Below, one piece after another: positions 43,763-51,626 of a stretch of DNA of 64,000 bases. A model generated the notes under the pieces. The model saw nothing but the letters and a program-made list of their open reading frames with translations. It did not search any database and was not told the origin of the DNA. The stretch's first letter is position 1. Each line of letters begins with the position of its first letter. The DNA is from J095 sp964517605 (GTDB taxonomy: Bacteria; Chloroflexota; Anaerolineae; 4572-78; J111): contig CAZFCE010000009.1 in assembly GCA_964517605.1 (NCBI GenBank), positions 119,267-183,266 on the forward strand. Direction: 5' to 3'. The translations under genes were made by a program, and so were the position numbers.

Positions 43763-45004
43763 TTATTCGGCTTCCTTTTCCGCTAACAAGGCGACCAAAC
43801 GTTGTCCCAAATGAACCGTTGCCTGGGCCAGTAAACTGTTTTTGCTGCCCAACACATAAGGCACCCCCTGGTTTACAGCGGTGGTAACAGTTCTTTCATC
43901 CAACGGCAATTGCCCCTGAATTGGGTATTTTATATTCGCTTCGATGTCTTCAGCCCGGATGTTAATCCGCTTGTCGGCTTTATTGAGCACAAACATAATG
44001 CGGTCCCGTTCGTACTCCAGAGCTTCGGTCACTTCAAAGAAAAGTTTGGCGTCTTTAATCGCCGGAATTTCCGGTGTTGTTACAACTATTATTTTATCAG
44101 ATAGGTCAAGAACATTCAAGACCACATCATCGAGCATACTGCCAGTATCCACCAGTATCACATCAAACATCATTTTTAACCGCTGCAACACATCGGATAC
44201 CAGCGCCGGGGTGACGGTATCGGCCACTTCCGGGCGTGGCGGAGCCAGCAGCGCCTTAATGCCAGAGCTGTGGGCAATGAACACATCACTCAAAAGTTCT
44301 TCGTCAAGTTCGTCAACGTTGGTGGCCAAATCGGCAATGGTGCGGCTGGCGTACAAATTCAGCAACACACCCACATCACCAAATTGCAGGCTGGTATCCA
44401 CCACCGCCACTTTGATGGCTACATTTTGTTGAAGGGCAATCGCTAGGTTTACGGCGATGGTGCTGCACCCCACCCCGCCTTTGGCGCTGAACACACTGAC
44501 AATTTTGCCGGTTTTGCGCGGCGCGGCTTCGGCGGCGGCGGCCCGCCCGGTGGGCGTTTGCACCATTACCGGCATTGCCTGCCGCCGGCTGGCTCCCAGT
44601 TGGTACACCCGCCGGATACTGCTGACCAGTTCATCGCTGGAGAACGGTTTTATCAAAAATTCGCGGGCGCCGGCCAGCATTGACCGCCGCAGGTAATCGG
44701 CTTCGCCCTGCACCGACATCATTATAATTTGGGTAAAGGGAACCTGCTGGCTAATACGTTCGCTGGCAGAGATGCCGTCAACGCCGGGCATGTTGATGTC
44801 CATCAACACAATGTCGGGCTTAAGCTCCACGGCCATCTGGATGCCTTCTTCGCCATTGGTAGCGGCCCCAACCACCTCAATATCGGATTCAAAAAACAAG
44901 AGTTTTCTCAGGTTTTCGCGGGTTTCGGGGATATCATCTACCAGCAGTAAACGGATTTTGTGTTCTCCGGATGCATCTGTGAGCGGCGCAACTGATCCTG
45001 CCAT
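43763..45004 (-). CDS. tadZ: Tad localisation ATPase TadZ/CpaE with intact receiver domain
   Basis: The protein has 413 residues. The N-terminal receiver (about 16-135) has acidic Asp23/Asp24, phospho-acceptor Asp69 in LMDINMPG, Ser97 and Lys119 (LIKPF). All switch residues are present, whereas many CpaE receivers are degenerate. A MinD/ParA-like ATPase follows with deviant Walker A KGGVGCST (175-182), VAVVDTSLQFGDVG and ILVDTGSML. TadZ positions the Tad machine in the cell. An intact receiver suggests phospho-control, perhaps by the nearby kinases (inference). It has its own promoter at 45045-45073. Confidence 0.93.
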   Translation of the reverse strand: MAGSVAPLTDASGEHKIRLLLVDDIPETRENLRKLLFFESDIEVVGAATNGEEGIQMAVELKPDIVLMDINMPGVDGISASERISQQVPFTQIIMMSVQGEADYLRRSMLAGAREFLIKPFSSDELVSSIRRVYQLGASRRQAMPVMVQTPTGRAAAAEAAPRKTGKIVSVFSAKGGVGCSTIAVNLAIALQQNVAIKVAVVDTSLQFGDVGVLLNLYASRTIADLATNVDELDEELLSDVFIAHSSGIKALLAPPRPEVADTVTPALVSDVLQRLKMMFDVILVDTGSMLDDVVLNVLDLSDKIIVVTTPEIPAIKDAKLFFEVTEALEYERDRIMFVLNKADKRINIRAEDIEANIKYPIQGQLPLDERTVTTAVNQGVPYVLGSKNSLLAQATVHLGQRLVALLAEKEAE

Positions 45005-45044
45005 ATATTTCTTTCCTGAAGCGATATATTTGGGGTTTTATAGA

Positions 45045-45073
45045 ATTGTATGCGAAGTAGGAAAAAAGTTCAA
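45045..45073 (-). promoter_or_regulatory. Promoter of the tadZ-tadA-tadB-tadC operon
   Basis: On the minus strand, TTGAAC (45068-45073) and TACAAT (45045-45050) are separated by 17 bp. The start site near 45038 leaves about 34 nt of leader with an AGGAAAG ribosome binding site. Confidence 0.7.
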
Positions 45074-45133
45074 GAGCAGGTACGGTTTATACCTTACCTG
45101 CCGGTTTACTGTTAAAAACAACATTTTGGTTTA

Positions 45134-45175
45134 AACTGCATGTTGCCTCCCGGCAACAAGAGGCAACATGCAGTT
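45134..45175. repeat. Perfect 16-bp inverted repeat between cpaB and tadZ
   Basis: Arms AACTGCATGTTGCCTC (45134-45149) and GAGGCAACATGCAGTT (45160-45175) enclose a 10-nt loop that itself repeats GGCAAC. It lacks a T-run on either side, so it is not a standard terminator. It sits about 60 bp upstream of the tadZ promoter and about 40 bp after the cpaB stop. It could be an operator, an mRNA-stabilising hairpin at the 3' end of cpaB, or a dispersed palindrome. Confidence 0.8.
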
Positions 45176-45216
45176 ATGGAAAGGAGATTTTCCAGGTATT
45201 TAGTTTATAAATTTGC

Positions 45217-46308
45217 TTACTTAGGCGTTGTACCGGTTGTATCAACCTTTTCAACCACCGCCGTATCACCAAACTGCTGTTTAATATCCGTTACCGATGA
45301 AGTCATTACAAACTCAATTTTGGGCGGCACCGAAATATTGAACCGGGTTAGCATGTACTGCAAAGTTACCGCTTCGGTTTGGTGGTCGGACTGGTCTTCA
45401 CCGGCGGATCGAAGCGCCATTTCGCTGTAAATTCCGCTTTGCCGCAACCAGAGCAACACCAGGGCATCTTGCGGTGTTACCGCCAGAGTTACAATGTCGG
45501 GCGGAGGCGGAGGCGGAGGCGGGCTGCCATCAGCCGCCGGTGTTGCCTTGGCCTCTTCAATCCAGGGGCCAATCCGCAATACTTTAGCCGCCGGCACCGT
45601 AAGTTGAGCGACCCGCCGGGGAATTTGCTCCGACCGGGCATTGACAATCGAGGCCACATCGCCGGCGCCTAATTCAAACCGGCCTTCGTCAACGGGCGCA
45701 CTGAGTTGCACCCCGGTTTGCACCCCGGATTCCTGATCGTAAACCGGGAAGAAGAAACTTGTTTTGTTGGGTAACGGCGACTGGAATTCCGTATCAACAT
45801 CAATAAAAAATGAGGTGATTAAAATATCCACAAAGTCGCCGGGTTGAATGGCGTACCCCACGCTGGTTTGGCGGTTCATCGGGTAAGCCACCGCCACGCG
45901 CCCGGGCGGAACATTCAACGAGGCTTCGCCGGACACGCCTTTATCAACCAGCATGCTGCGCACCAACACCTGGCCCTGCACAATTTCGGTTTTGGCCACT
46001 TTACCGATGGTTTCGGCTTCATCGGCAATGATGTCGGGCGGAACGTTGTTGGCGGGCCAATCGCGCCGGCCAATTGACCCGGCCACAAATTCTGAGCCAC
46101 GGCCAATGGGTTGCAAAGCCACAATTACCTGAGTGGTGGGAATCCCCCCCGATTCTGCCTGTTGCACTACATTACTGGTTTTGGGTTCGGGCGTGGGTTG
46201 GCTGCCCCCGCCCAAGCCTCCCCCGCCAAACATGAGGAAGGCCACAGCCCCCAGAGTGGCTATGCCCAGGATGATGCCGAGAATAATTAATAGTCGGCCA
46301 CGTTGCAT
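45217..46308 (-). CDS. cpaB: Flp pilus assembly protein CpaB/RcpC
   Basis: The protein has 363 residues with AAAGGAG before the ATG. An N-terminal membrane helix (5-27) and a Gly/Pro linker are followed by a SAF domain (about 55-130: TQVIVALQPIGRGSEF ... VQGQVLVRSMLVDKG). A larger RcpC-type domain comes next with RVAVAYPMNRQTSVGYAIQPGDFVDILITSFF and TLAVTPQDALVLLWLRQSG. A Pro-rich run (SPPPPPPPPDI near 268) interrupts it. In diderms CpaB works with the CpaC secretin. No secretin is present here, as expected for a cell envelope without a classical outer membrane. Confidence 0.92.
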   Translation of the reverse strand: MQRGRLLIILGIILGIATLGAVAFLMFGGGGLGGGSQPTPEPKTSNVVQQAESGGIPTTQVIVALQPIGRGSEFVAGSIGRRDWPANNVPPDIIADEAETIGKVAKTEIVQGQVLVRSMLVDKGVSGEASLNVPPGRVAVAYPMNRQTSVGYAIQPGDFVDILITSFFIDVDTEFQSPLPNKTSFFFPVYDQESGVQTGVQLSAPVDEGRFELGAGDVASIVNARSEQIPRRVAQLTVPAAKVLRIGPWIEEAKATPAADGSPPPPPPPPDIVTLAVTPQDALVLLWLRQSGIYSEMALRSAGEDQSDHQTEAVTLQYMLTRFNISVPPKIEFVMTSSVTDIKQQFGDTAVVEKVDTTGTTPK

Positions 46309-46361
46309 TGGTCTTTTACTCCTTTCCGTTGCAAGGTAGCGAAAAGGACGCTAGCATTTGC

Positions 46362-46389
46362 ATGATACCACTTTGAATAGAAAAGTCAA
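46362..46389 (-). promoter_or_regulatory. Promoter of cpaB
   Basis: On the minus strand, TTGACT (46384-46389), 16 bp ending in GTGG, then TATCAT (46362-46367). This extended -10 matches the style of the other promoters. The leader is about 47 nt. Confidence 0.7.
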
Positions 46390-46414
46390 GGCTTTACATA
46401 AAAAATTTACATAA

Positions 46415-46450
46415 AAATAGTCCCGTTAACTAATAATAACGGGACTATTT
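46415..46450 (-). terminator. Rho-independent terminator after the TadG gene
   Basis: A 14-bp perfect stem (46415-46428 / 46437-46450) around an 8-nt loop, followed on the minus strand by a T-run. It separates the TadE/TadG transcript from the cpaB promoter immediately downstream. Confidence 0.88.
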
Positions 46451-46492
46451 TATTTCGTCAACTTGATGGGCCGGCGGGCAAACAGCCGGTAA

Positions 46493-49300
46493 CTACTCTA
46501 CCAAACGGACGTACACGTTGGCCAGAATTTGGTCAAAAATAACGTCAAGCTGCGAAGACGTAAGCACAAAATAGGCTTTGGCGTTGGTCTGGTCGGCAAT
46601 GGCGTTTAGCAGATCGCGGTCGGCGCCAACCCCCAGGCCAATGGTGTACACCAGCACGCCGTTATCGGCGGCGATGTTGGTGTAATGCATAACGCAGCGA
46701 AACTTCGAGTCGGAATCGGGAAAACCCTCATAGGGTATGGGATCGGTGGCGGTGGCATTACAGGTAGCGTTATCGCCGGGGTTGGCATTGGTGGGCACCC
46801 CGTCGGTGAGCAGCACAATCAGGCCGGTAGCGGCCTGCCCGCGGGCGCAGTGAGAAATAACCGGGTTGGCTTTGCTATCGGAGCCGGGCTGGTTGAGGTA
46901 ACTACCCGATGTCAGGCGGGGCAACTGCCACCAGTAAGGAGTAGACGTACTTCTTCTCCAGGCGCAATCATTGGCATGCTTATTGCTGTCATTGTTATCG
47001 GTGTTAATGCCCAGCATGTGCAGGCCCCGGCGCAGCCCGTCGGCAATATCGGTATCACCGCTGGAGGGGTAGGTATTTTCAATGGCGATAAAAGCGTTGG
47101 TATAACTGATGGGAACCGTGCCGGAAACGGCGTTGTCAACATCGGCGCAGTTCAACTCATCGTAGTTGGGGTAGTAGGTACTGGACAGCGGATAGGTGCT
47201 AAGCTGGGTATAACTGCCGGCATCGGCCAGGCTTTTGCGCACCCGGGCGGCGCGGAGGCATTCCAGTTGCGAATCCTGGTAGGCGTCACTGTTAAAATGT
47301 ATAAACCCGGCCTGGTCCAGTTTGGGGTCGAGACGGGCAATAAAGGAGCGGATTGACTCCTGCGCGCCGCGAATAGGCTGCATCGCCCCAAACAGGGCGT
47401 CGTTAATGTTGTTCACGGCCCGGGGCAAAATCATCTGGGTGCAATCGGTGGGGAGCACGCTCAGGCCAAAAATGGGGTTGCACGGGTCGGCGGCCAACCC
47501 CTGGGCCGAGCCGGCGGTAGCCGCCGCCTCACGCATTACCCGCACCGAATCCGTGCTACCCAAAGAGGCATCATTCATTTGAGTTTCGGTGGGGTTGCGG
47601 CTGGTAATCAAAATCCGGTCCATTTCAAAGCCGGGCTGCCCGGCAAAAATGCGCAGCTTGTAAAGCTGGTTGGCGGTAAGGGCGTTGCCGGAGCTGTTCA
47701 GCAGTTCCCAGCGCCATCTGATGTTGCCTTCGCTGCTGCCGCAGTCCCAGGCGGAACAGCCCTTGGGCAACCAGTCGCCACCATTCTGGCTGGTGCCATC
47801 TTTTTGGGCCACCGTCTGAAGGTTAGTGCCGGACGAATTGGCAATTGTCCAGAAAATGCGGGCGGCGGTGTCATCCGGCCCGTCCAGATAACGCACATAA
47901 ATGTAGGTGTTGCCGCTCCAGGTGGGCATAAAGTTGTATTCCAGCATGGGCGCGCTGTTGCTTTGGGCTTCGGCCAGAGTGTAAAACCGGCCAAACGCGT
48001 TGCCATCCTGATCGGGATAATAGGGGTGGTGGCGCACCGAACCCGACAAATACTGGGCGTAAAATGACCTGCCGCCGTAGCCGTACCCGTCAATGGAATA
48101 GGCTTTGGCCTCCCAGTTGCGCTGCATAGCCCAATAGCCGCGCCCGGCGCTGCGGGTAGCCGGGTCCCACGATGAGTAGTTAAGGCTGTAAAACTCGGCT
48201 TCAAGCATAATAAAATCTTCGTTGGTATCGGCAAAGTCGCCATCGCTGTTGCGGTCTTCGGGGCGGGGCAGGCCGCTGTTGCCGGTACGCAGGTTGGTCA
48301 TAACCGTCCCGTTAAAATCGTAGGGGAAGGCGCGGCCATTCTCCGGGTATTGTTTGTAGTGGTCGGCGGCGGTGGTGCACTCGCCACTGGGAATGAGAAA
48401 GGCATTGTTACCGCCGTTAGTATACGCGCCATAATCAATTGTGCCACTGGTAGTGTTGGTATCCAGGCAGCGCGCCCAGCAGCCGTAGCAAATGGTATCA
48501 AACTCCATTGAGCCGGTATTATCCAGCACCACCACCGCATCAAGGGAGGACGAGTTTTCGGCGGTGGCCGAATCACTAATGGTTACTTCTTTAAAGCCAA
48601 AGAACTGCATAAAACTCATACGGACGGGTAACTGGCCCGATACCTTTATTTTTGAAGCGCCGCCAAAACTACTGGCGGTGCTGCCGGCAAGTTTGCCCAC
48701 ATCACACAGTTCGGAGGTGCCGGGGGTGCTCCGATCCTGATAAGAGCGGGTGTCAATATAAAAGGCGGGGGCCAGCCCTTCTACAGCCTGGCTGTACTGG
48801 CCATCGCTGTTGGTATCATATACAACATACGGATAGTAAAGTGTGGGGTCTAACGGCAGGGTATCGTTGGCCTGCGTAATCTTGGCGTTCATAACCGTGT
48901 TCGAGGGCAAATTGATCAGGTCTTTGGTGCCGTCGGTGCCGCTGGCACCGGTGGACGCCAGGTATTTGTTGCGAATATCTTTGGTGCAGCCAGCCAAGTA
49001 AACATTACTCACCGAAAGATCATAACCGTTCTCGTTGAGGTAGTTCATGGCGCGGATGGCGGCTTCTTCTTCTACGGGCAGTTCGGTTACGGCGGCCAGC
49101 GCGGCGGCGTCAACGGTACGTTTAAGCCGGACGCGCTCAATGTACACCATGCCCACATCCAGGGCAATGCCCAGCATGGCAATCAAGCCCAAAAAGGCAA
49201 AGGTAATAATGATGATACTCTGCCCCCGCTCGTTTAGCCCGGCAGACGGCAACCATCGGGGAAATTTAGCCTTTGACAACTGTTTTCTAATAGTTTTCAT
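46493..49300 (-). CDS. tadG: TadG-like protein: split von Willebrand A domain with inserted carbohydrate-binding-like domain
   Basis: The protein has 935 residues. The N-terminus has the TadG segment NERGQSIIIITFAFLGLIAML (about 24-45), where the usual +5 Glu is replaced, then VDAAALAAVTELP. The vWA domain starts with the MIDAS VVVLDNTGSM near 255 but is interrupted by ~370 residues. It resumes near 640 (GAQESIRSFIARLD ... FIHFNSDAYQ) and ends with IVLLTDGVPTN and VLVYTIGLGV. The insert includes SAPMLEY, TYIYVRYLDGPDD and a PGFEMDRILITS end, resembling a CBM-like beta-sandwich also found in the 1,879-residue neighbour. It is probably a surface adhesin exported through the Tad platform. Confidence 0.85.
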   Translation of the reverse strand: MKTIRKQLSKAKFPRWLPSAGLNERGQSIIIITFAFLGLIAMLGIALDVGMVYIERVRLKRTVDAAALAAVTELPVEEEAAIRAMNYLNENGYDLSVSNVYLAGCTKDIRNKYLASTGASGTDGTKDLINLPSNTVMNAKITQANDTLPLDPTLYYPYVVYDTNSDGQYSQAVEGLAPAFYIDTRSYQDRSTPGTSELCDVGKLAGSTASSFGGASKIKVSGQLPVRMSFMQFFGFKEVTISDSATAENSSSLDAVVVLDNTGSMEFDTICYGCWARCLDTNTTSGTIDYGAYTNGGNNAFLIPSGECTTAADHYKQYPENGRAFPYDFNGTVMTNLRTGNSGLPRPEDRNSDGDFADTNEDFIMLEAEFYSLNYSSWDPATRSAGRGYWAMQRNWEAKAYSIDGYGYGGRSFYAQYLSGSVRHHPYYPDQDGNAFGRFYTLAEAQSNSAPMLEYNFMPTWSGNTYIYVRYLDGPDDTAARIFWTIANSSGTNLQTVAQKDGTSQNGGDWLPKGCSAWDCGSSEGNIRWRWELLNSSGNALTANQLYKLRIFAGQPGFEMDRILITSRNPTETQMNDASLGSTDSVRVMREAAATAGSAQGLAADPCNPIFGLSVLPTDCTQMILPRAVNNINDALFGAMQPIRGAQESIRSFIARLDPKLDQAGFIHFNSDAYQDSQLECLRAARVRKSLADAGSYTQLSTYPLSSTYYPNYDELNCADVDNAVSGTVPISYTNAFIAIENTYPSSGDTDIADGLRRGLHMLGINTDNNDSNKHANDCAWRRSTSTPYWWQLPRLTSGSYLNQPGSDSKANPVISHCARGQAATGLIVLLTDGVPTNANPGDNATCNATATDPIPYEGFPDSDSKFRCVMHYTNIAADNGVLVYTIGLGVGADRDLLNAIADQTNAKAYFVLTSSQLDVIFDQILANVYVRLVE

Positions 49301-49323
49301 AACTTTACACTCCGTACAACTGA

Positions 49324-50814
49324 TTACTGCGGATCACAGGCGGCGCCGTCGGTTTCGGGGTCGCACGTACAAGCGCCGGGATCAAAATTAGAAAATTCAA
49401 AGGTAACGCCTTTAGTACTCCCCGTATAGGTGATAACTTTGGCTTCCATTACCACAAAGGTAACAACTTTAAACCGGGCTGTTTGGCCGGTACCTACGGC
49501 GGCATCGGGGCAGCGCGTGCCGGCAGAACCGGAGACGGCGCAGCCGGTATCATTCCACACCGGAAAGACAAGTTTGCCGCGCGATAACATATCGTTCATG
49601 CCGGGGTTGGGACCGGCGATTGAGTTACCATAATTGCCGGTATCGGCCTGAATCCAGTCGCCCACATTCAAAATGTTATCGGTGTTATCGGTGTAATCCT
49701 TAAACTGGGTGGTGGCGCGAGTGGGGTCGTTAAAACTTGCCATTAGATTGCCGGCATTAGCCGAATCGGTGGAATTCCAGGCCAAAAAGCCAAAGTTGCC
49801 GGGCACATCAACATTATTGTCTCTGGTAAGGGTAATGTCCTGCCCTTGCCGAACCCCGCCGGTAAAGGCGCTAAAGGGGATCATCATTGGGTAAAGTTCG
49901 CAGGCGGCATCACTGGTGGTGTCCTTGCGGAGGTCGGTAGAAACGCGCATGGCGGTGTGGCTGTAAAGCGGCACCGGGTTGGGCACAAACCGGTTAACCA
50001 ACGGCAACCCCACCAATTGATTTTGGTTATAGGTGGTTTCCACAATAACCAGGTTATCGCCTACGGTGGGCAACCCCTTTTGCGTTAGCTGGCAGTTAAG
50101 CTTGTTCACCTCGCCGCGCAGTTGTTCTTGCCGGTCTTTGGGATTGATGCGGCTAAAATACGGGCCGCCACGGTGGTAATGGAATTTGGTAACGGCGGTG
50201 GTGTTGGTAATGTTAAAATTCTGATCGTAATAAGATGGAATGTTGGCGCTGCCGGCCAAACCGGGCCGCCCCGCCACCGACAACCGGGGGTATTTTACAT
50301 CGGCCAGGTCGGTGCCCAGCACGTAACCGGAGGCGTGGCTTTTGTTGGTAAAACGGGTGCAATCAAAGTTTGAGCAGGTGGTATCGCCCAGGCAGTTAAA
50401 GCCGGAGCGCGGCGTAACCTCGTAATAGGTAATGATAACGCTGGAGTTACCGGTTTCGTTGACAAAATCCATAGGCAACTGGCCGGCCAAACTGAGCGCC
50501 GTATGGCTGATAACTTTGCAGTAGCCAATTCCGGACGGGTCGTTTTGAGAGTCGCCGGCGCAGGTTGAGGTTGAACTCATGGCGGTGCTTTCAAAATCCA
50601 GGTAAACGCCGCGTGCGGCAAAACGGGTAATTTCGCGGTCAACATTGACCAGGGTTAAGTACCCCCGCAATGCCCACCCCACTTCAAAAACGCCCAGCAA
50701 CATCAGTAGCAACACCGGCAACACTATCGCTATTTCTACCAAACTCTGGCCCTGCTCCGGGTGAAGCTGATCAAACCGAAGACTACGTTTTAACCGGATA
50801 ATGTAATTATTCAT
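49324..50814 (-). CDS. TadE/TadF-like pseudopilin-type protein
   Basis: The ATG at 50814 (MNNYIIRLKR) has AGGAG nine bases upstream. The product has about 496 residues, much longer than a standard TadE (about 150-200). The N-terminus EQGQSLVEIAIVLPVLLLMLLGV has the Gly followed by Glu at +5 that marks TadE/Flp prepilin-peptidase sites. The next segment, NVDREITRFAARGVY, is TadE-like. The remaining ~440 residues are an extracytoplasmic beta-rich domain with several Cys (NCLGDTTCSNFDC) and a Cys-rich end (CTCDPETDGAACDPQ). It lies 23 bp before tadG in the same transcript. Confidence 0.85.
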   Translation of the reverse strand: MNNYIIRLKRSLRFDQLHPEQGQSLVEIAIVLPVLLLMLLGVFEVGWALRGYLTLVNVDREITRFAARGVYLDFESTAMSSTSTCAGDSQNDPSGIGYCKVISHTALSLAGQLPMDFVNETGNSSVIITYYEVTPRSGFNCLGDTTCSNFDCTRFTNKSHASGYVLGTDLADVKYPRLSVAGRPGLAGSANIPSYYDQNFNITNTTAVTKFHYHRGGPYFSRINPKDRQEQLRGEVNKLNCQLTQKGLPTVGDNLVIVETTYNQNQLVGLPLVNRFVPNPVPLYSHTAMRVSTDLRKDTTSDAACELYPMMIPFSAFTGGVRQGQDITLTRDNNVDVPGNFGFLAWNSTDSANAGNLMASFNDPTRATTQFKDYTDNTDNILNVGDWIQADTGNYGNSIAGPNPGMNDMLSRGKLVFPVWNDTGCAVSGSAGTRCPDAAVGTGQTARFKVVTFVVMEAKVITYTGSTKGVTFEFSNFDPGACTCDPETDGAACDPQ

Positions 50815-50852
50815 AACCCAACTCCTGTTACTGGCGCTAACCACCACCGAAC

Positions 50853-51533
50853 CTAGTTAAGAACAACGCCGGTGGTGGCGTTAATGGGCACATAATACAT
50901 TTGCGATTGGTCGGCGCTGATGCCCATCACTTCCCACACCAACCCTTGATTGGTTTGGCGTAAGCCCAATTCAACCTGGTTTTCCGCATACGCGCCTAAA
51001 AACGCGCCGCCGCCGCTATTTAACCAGGTTTTTATGGCCTCGTTGCTATCAATTTCCCACGCTGTTGGAGAAACCAGATAGGGACTTTGCTGTACTTTTT
51101 TAAAATACGCCCGCCCTAATACCTCATTTTTGGGCGTTATAACCACAAAATAAATCCGCATGTGCCGGGGCGAAAAAAACCTAAAATCCCAACTCTTCAC
51201 CTGCCCCAAATCTTTGGCGGTGGCGTTACTCCACCGGGCCGATAAGGCCACCAGTTCAACATCATCGGACCAGCTTTGCGCCTTGGCCAAAGCCTTAAGG
51301 TACATGGTTTTAGCCATTTCGCCGGAAAATTGAATATCATAGGTGGCCGCCGGTTTGGGCAGGTTGCCAGGCGTTTGAGAGCTACTGTTGATAAAGAATA
51401 AACCCAAAAGCAGCGTTACTACCGCGCACCCCGCCAGCCAGATACCCAGCAAAACCAAAAGCTCGCGGCGTTTGATCGGGATTCTTTTTGAAGTTGTTAC
51501 TTTTACGCCGGTATTCCGTTTTTTAGAAAACAT
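50853..51533 (-). CDS. Single-pass membrane protein of unknown function in the Tad locus
   Basis: The protein has 226 residues. A basic N-terminus (1-24) is followed by one hydrophobic helix (about 25-48, LLVLLGIWLAGCAVVTLLLGL) and an extracytoplasmic domain of ~175 residues. The C-terminal strand pattern GLVWEVMGISADQSQMYYVPIN resembles a PepSY-like fold, but I do not recognise the family. Its nearest upstream purine-rich motif lies ~16 bp away, which is unusually far. It sits between the beta-propeller-like gene and the TadE-like gene. A role in assembly or tethering of the surface proteins is a guess from position. Confidence 0.6.
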   Translation of the reverse strand: MFSKKRNTGVKVTTSKRIPIKRRELLVLLGIWLAGCAVVTLLLGLFFINSSSQTPGNLPKPAATYDIQFSGEMAKTMYLKALAKAQSWSDDVELVALSARWSNATAKDLGQVKSWDFRFFSPRHMRIYFVVITPKNEVLGRAYFKKVQQSPYLVSPTAWEIDSNEAIKTWLNSGGGAFLGAYAENQVELGLRQTNQGLVWEVMGISADQSQMYYVPINATTGVVLN

Positions 51534-51626
51534 TACCGTGACAATAACTCCCTGAGATTTGTTGGTTTACCCCAAAACTGCACAAGTTTGCTGCCTCCTC
51601 CCCCTGCAAAAATCTGCCGCTTATTG

